This document shows positions 61,680 to 64,000 of a stretch of DNA of 64,000 bases, in pieces. The stretch is taken from positions 56,920,824 to 56,984,823 of the forward strand of contig OY757924.1 of the NCBI GenBank assembly GCA_963585895.1, written 5' to 3'. A program made the translations under genes and the position numbers. Under the pieces are notes generated by a model that made no database searches, was not told where the DNA came from, and saw nothing but the letters and a program-made list of their open reading frames with translations. Positions within the stretch are counted from its first letter, which is position 1, and every line of letters starts with the position of its first letter. The DNA is from Sepioteuthis lessoniana (taxonomy: Eukaryota > Mollusca > Cephalopoda > Myopsida > Loliginidae).

Positions 61680-62125
61680 TACTCTATCATCCATCGGTCT
61701 AAGACGGTTAACATTATTGCGTGCATGTATAGAACATCGCTTATGAGTTTGTTTTTTAACTTCACCGGCAGTGTCTAGCATGTCTTGATCGTCTAACTCA
61801 GATGGTTTGTGAAATAGAAGGCAAGCGGCCATATAGCTGCTGTTTTGTGGAGTACTGCTTCAAGGATTGGTTCGAAACAACTCTCACCATCCTTCTGTCG
61901 CTCTCATCTAGCTTTTTCTTTCTTTCTTTTTTTTTCCCCCCCAATCGTAGTGTTTGAGTTTAGATGGTACAACTATACAGTATTATTGATACTGCCACAG
62001 CTTAAAAACAGTTTTATTTTATCAGAGATCAGATTTCCATATGATCAATAAAGTATCAATAGCAATCTATGCATTCCCTATGCGTATGTTGACATCACTT
62101 TCAGTAGATGAGATATTACTGCCGA
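61680..62125 (-). pseudogene. APE-LINE thumb and C-terminal region, old copy
   Basis: Minus strand, shifting frames: SSTESDVNIRIGNA, DTLLIIWKSDL, ILLYSCTI, then LDESDRRMVRVVSNQSLKQY and GRLPSILQTI. An open 71-codon frame (61617-61832) is in the wrong register (PSELDDQDMLDTAGEVKKQT comes from shifting the KTI..RQ.R.CR block). T and C tracts at about 61928-61943 break it. Confidence 0.6.
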
Positions 62126-62214
62126 GGTTTAAAACACATATTTTACTATATTATTATATGATTATTATTAAAGCGTAATAACTCGCAGAGAACAGTCGTT
62201 CATTCAAAATATCA
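62126..62214. other. No recognised feature
   Basis: Short spacer. Confidence 0.3.
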
Positions 62215-62425
62215 TGATCCCATACAGAACTTGTCTGCGTTTGGAAAATGGCCTTGTGTCACATCCTACATATGGGGGAGGGTTTGAACAAATTCATATA
62301 GAACCTCCTTATCCTTCCCGGCTATGAGTTAAATAATACCACTACTGTTCTTCTACAAGGATGTCTTTGGCATTAATTAACCCACGAAGGTTGATATGCT
62401 ATTAAAGAAGGAAAGCAAACCAATA
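62215..62425 (+). mobile_element. SINE-D tail joined to SINE-B 3' half
   Basis: GGCCTTGTGTCACATCC and GAGGGTTTGAACAAATTC are the SINE-D tail. From about 62303 it changes to SINE-B (CTCCTTATCC, CGGCTATGAGTTAAATAATA) and ends in the hairpin tail CTATTAAAGAAGG. Confidence 0.6.
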
Positions 62426-62449
62426 CTAATAATTTTCACGAATATCTAT

Positions 62450-62880
62450 ATATGGATGGGACCCTAACAGGTGCTTCCACACTGGGCCAAAGCGAACCTA
62501 GTAGTAATGGCCACAAAGAGAATGACATTATAATCCCCATAGCTCCAGAACTGGAGTCTCACCAGCAGATGCAGTTTAGCGTCATATACAGGATACTCCT
62601 TGGGGTGGGGTCTTACCCCTTTATAGAGCATGTAGTCGGTGTTTTCTAAGACAAGGTGACTGAATTTTTTGACAATTACAATTTCAAGTAACTATTAACC
62701 TTTTGGAAACAATTGTAGCTTCAAGAAATTAATCTTCATATAAATAATTTGTATACGGTTTGATGGTTTCAAGTATTCTTATCTAACAATAATAATTCTA
62801 TTTCATAGTAATCACTTGTTTCCACACAATTATATGGTTTCACGTATTCCTGTCTAATACGAATAATTTTCAAATAAATC
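62450..62880 (-). repeat. Rep-E head with array remnant
   Basis: 62452-62665 is a minus-strand head (GACCCTAACAGGTGCTTCC to GTCGGTGTTTTCTAAG). 62670-62875 contains array-like units (TTTCAAGTATTCTTATC, TGGTTTCACGTATTCC) that belong to the next head. Confidence 0.55.
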
Positions 62881-63090
62881 TATCTTATCCATAGATCGGA
62901 TCCTAACAGGTACTATCTCTCCGGTTCAGAGTGGACAAGGGAATAATGTCAATGTAGGAGTACTCTACACTCCCCAGAGCTGGAACCTCTCCCTCGGATT
63001 TAGTTTAGGATCAAAACCTAGAGCTTTTTTACCTCTCTGCTGGAGATGCTATCACCGTATTCTAATCTCTCCGACAGGTCCTCAAGACCA
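62881..63090 (-). repeat. Rep-E head
   Basis: CCATAGATCGGATCCTAACA, GGTTCAGAGTGGACAAGGG, CTCCCCAGAGCTGG and CCGTATTCTAATCTC follow the head order with moderate divergence. Confidence 0.55.
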
Positions 63091-63828
63091 CGCTGGAGAG
63101 AACGAATAAAGGTTGAAAGATCATGTTGCACCAATTTGTAAGGTGAAAATGGTTCACTGTGATGGTTAAGGGACGATCACAGAAGCTGAGCGAGATTACT
63201 TATCCCAGATGTAGGATGACCGGTGAATACACTCGTACAATGTAAGAGTAGTTTAAATCTAATCCCTGTCCTAAAGGCACAACAGTCAAATACAAACTTT
63301 AGTCGCGGTGGGTTTTCATAATAAGCCCGATTCGTTGACCCTGACCACCTGGTATTGGGTTGACAACTGAAAACGGCCAATGCCCTTGCAAGGCTTCTCA
63401 GAGGTCTGACCCAAAGATACTGAAATGTTTACAATGTAGACAAGAAAAACATGAAAAAAAGGGGCGAAGTGTGTGTGTGTGTGTCACGGGGGACTGGTGT
63501 TTTTTTTTTGTTTTTTTTTTTTCTTATACTTTTTTTTCTTTTTGCGGATTGGAACAAATAAATCATTTCCATTGATACATTACAAGCGAGTATAACTTGT
63601 TTTTCAATTCTCACCAATTCGTGTGAATTTTATTTTTTCTCAAACCCGATTTGTTCAAAAGACATGATCTTTCCATTAGCCTATTGTAGTGGAAACTTTG
63701 AATTTTTTTCCTTCTAACATTTTTATACGTGTCATATTTTCACAATTTGAGGAGCAGAAAATAGTGTAAAAATGAAGACTTATTTATTTATTTAAAACAC
63801 AAAAATATTTATGAATTTAGATTTCCAG

Positions 63829-63871
<43 letters not shown>

Positions 63872-64000
63872 CTGTAAATAATCGCATGGTGATTTTATAC
63901 GGGTCTTTTCACAGCAGCCTATATGTAATTCAATGCAATTCTCTGACAAAGAATATAGATCTGTAGCAGGTATTAGATGCCATGTGAAAGTGCACAGGTT
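63091..64000. other. Unassigned 3' edge of the window
   Basis: A (GT)n run at 63470-63483, T tracts at 63500-63540 and (AT)n at 63834-63870. TTTTCACAATTTG near 63738 resembles the 17.75-kb palindrome arm. No gene or clear family. Confidence 0.4.

Overview
The window looks like repeat-dense intergenic or intronic DNA from an animal nuclear genome. It has AT-rich bases, many long (AT)n, (GT)n and poly(T) tracts, no operon-like packing and no open frame that reads as a host gene. Everything coding-like is a fragment of a mobile element: two kinds of LINE, mariner-type DNA transposons, a Penelope-like element (PLE) and one zinc-finger ORF inside an unclassified element. The tRNA-derived SINEs, mariner copies and microsatellite style would suit a mollusc, possibly a cephalopod. 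That placement is inference only, and no diagnostic host gene is present.

Repeat families, named locally. SINE-A: tRNA-like head, body about 260 bp, 3' end rich in ACTT. SINE-B: tRNA-like head, about 230 bp, ending in a hairpin tail built on TGGCAT and ATGCCA. SINE-C: about 127 bp, tRNA-like with a pairable acceptor stem. SINE-D: tRNA-like head, about 280 bp, tail containing GACCTTGTGTCA. SINE-F: tRNA-like head with a Penelope-like 3' end. Rep-E: a 350-700 bp element with a conserved head of about 220 bp that opens with a CAGTCGG/CCGACTG inverted repeat, then a variable array of roughly 55-60 bp subrepeats, then the same hairpin tail as SINE-B. APE-LINE: AP-endonuclease LINE, mostly 3' ends. 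RLE-LINE: LINE with a CCHC knuckle and restriction-like endonuclease C-terminus.

Layout. 0-12 kb: Rep-E, SINE-A, four RLE-LINE 3' ends, and a tandemly repeated mariner fragment. 12-19 kb: mariner remnants including one nearly complete dead copy, two foldback structures and an internally deleted APE-LINE. 19-32 kb: nested SINE-A/Rep-E, a long-TIR element and SINE-C with clean target-site duplications. 32-35 kb: APE-LINE endonuclease and RT remnants. 35-41 kb: low complexity and SINEs. 41-44 kb: a PLE with an inverted end and a PLE-like foldback inserted in a SINE-B. 44-52 kb: SINE-C/D/B and Rep-E. 52.1-53.4 kb: a young-looking element with identical 141-bp direct terminal repeats, a zinc-finger ORF and duplicated flanks of about 85-95 bp. 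54-64 kb: the longest APE-LINE 3' end, the SINE-F/PLE composites and more of the same families.

No set of cooperating host genes is visible. The functional story is of autonomous elements (LINEs, PLE, mariner) and short elements that appear to borrow their 3' ends. The best candidates for something undescribed are the tRNA-headed elements with PLE-like 3' ends, the 52-kb terminal-repeat element, and the hairpin tail shared by two otherwise unrelated families. All coordinates of diverged repeats are approximate, by eye.
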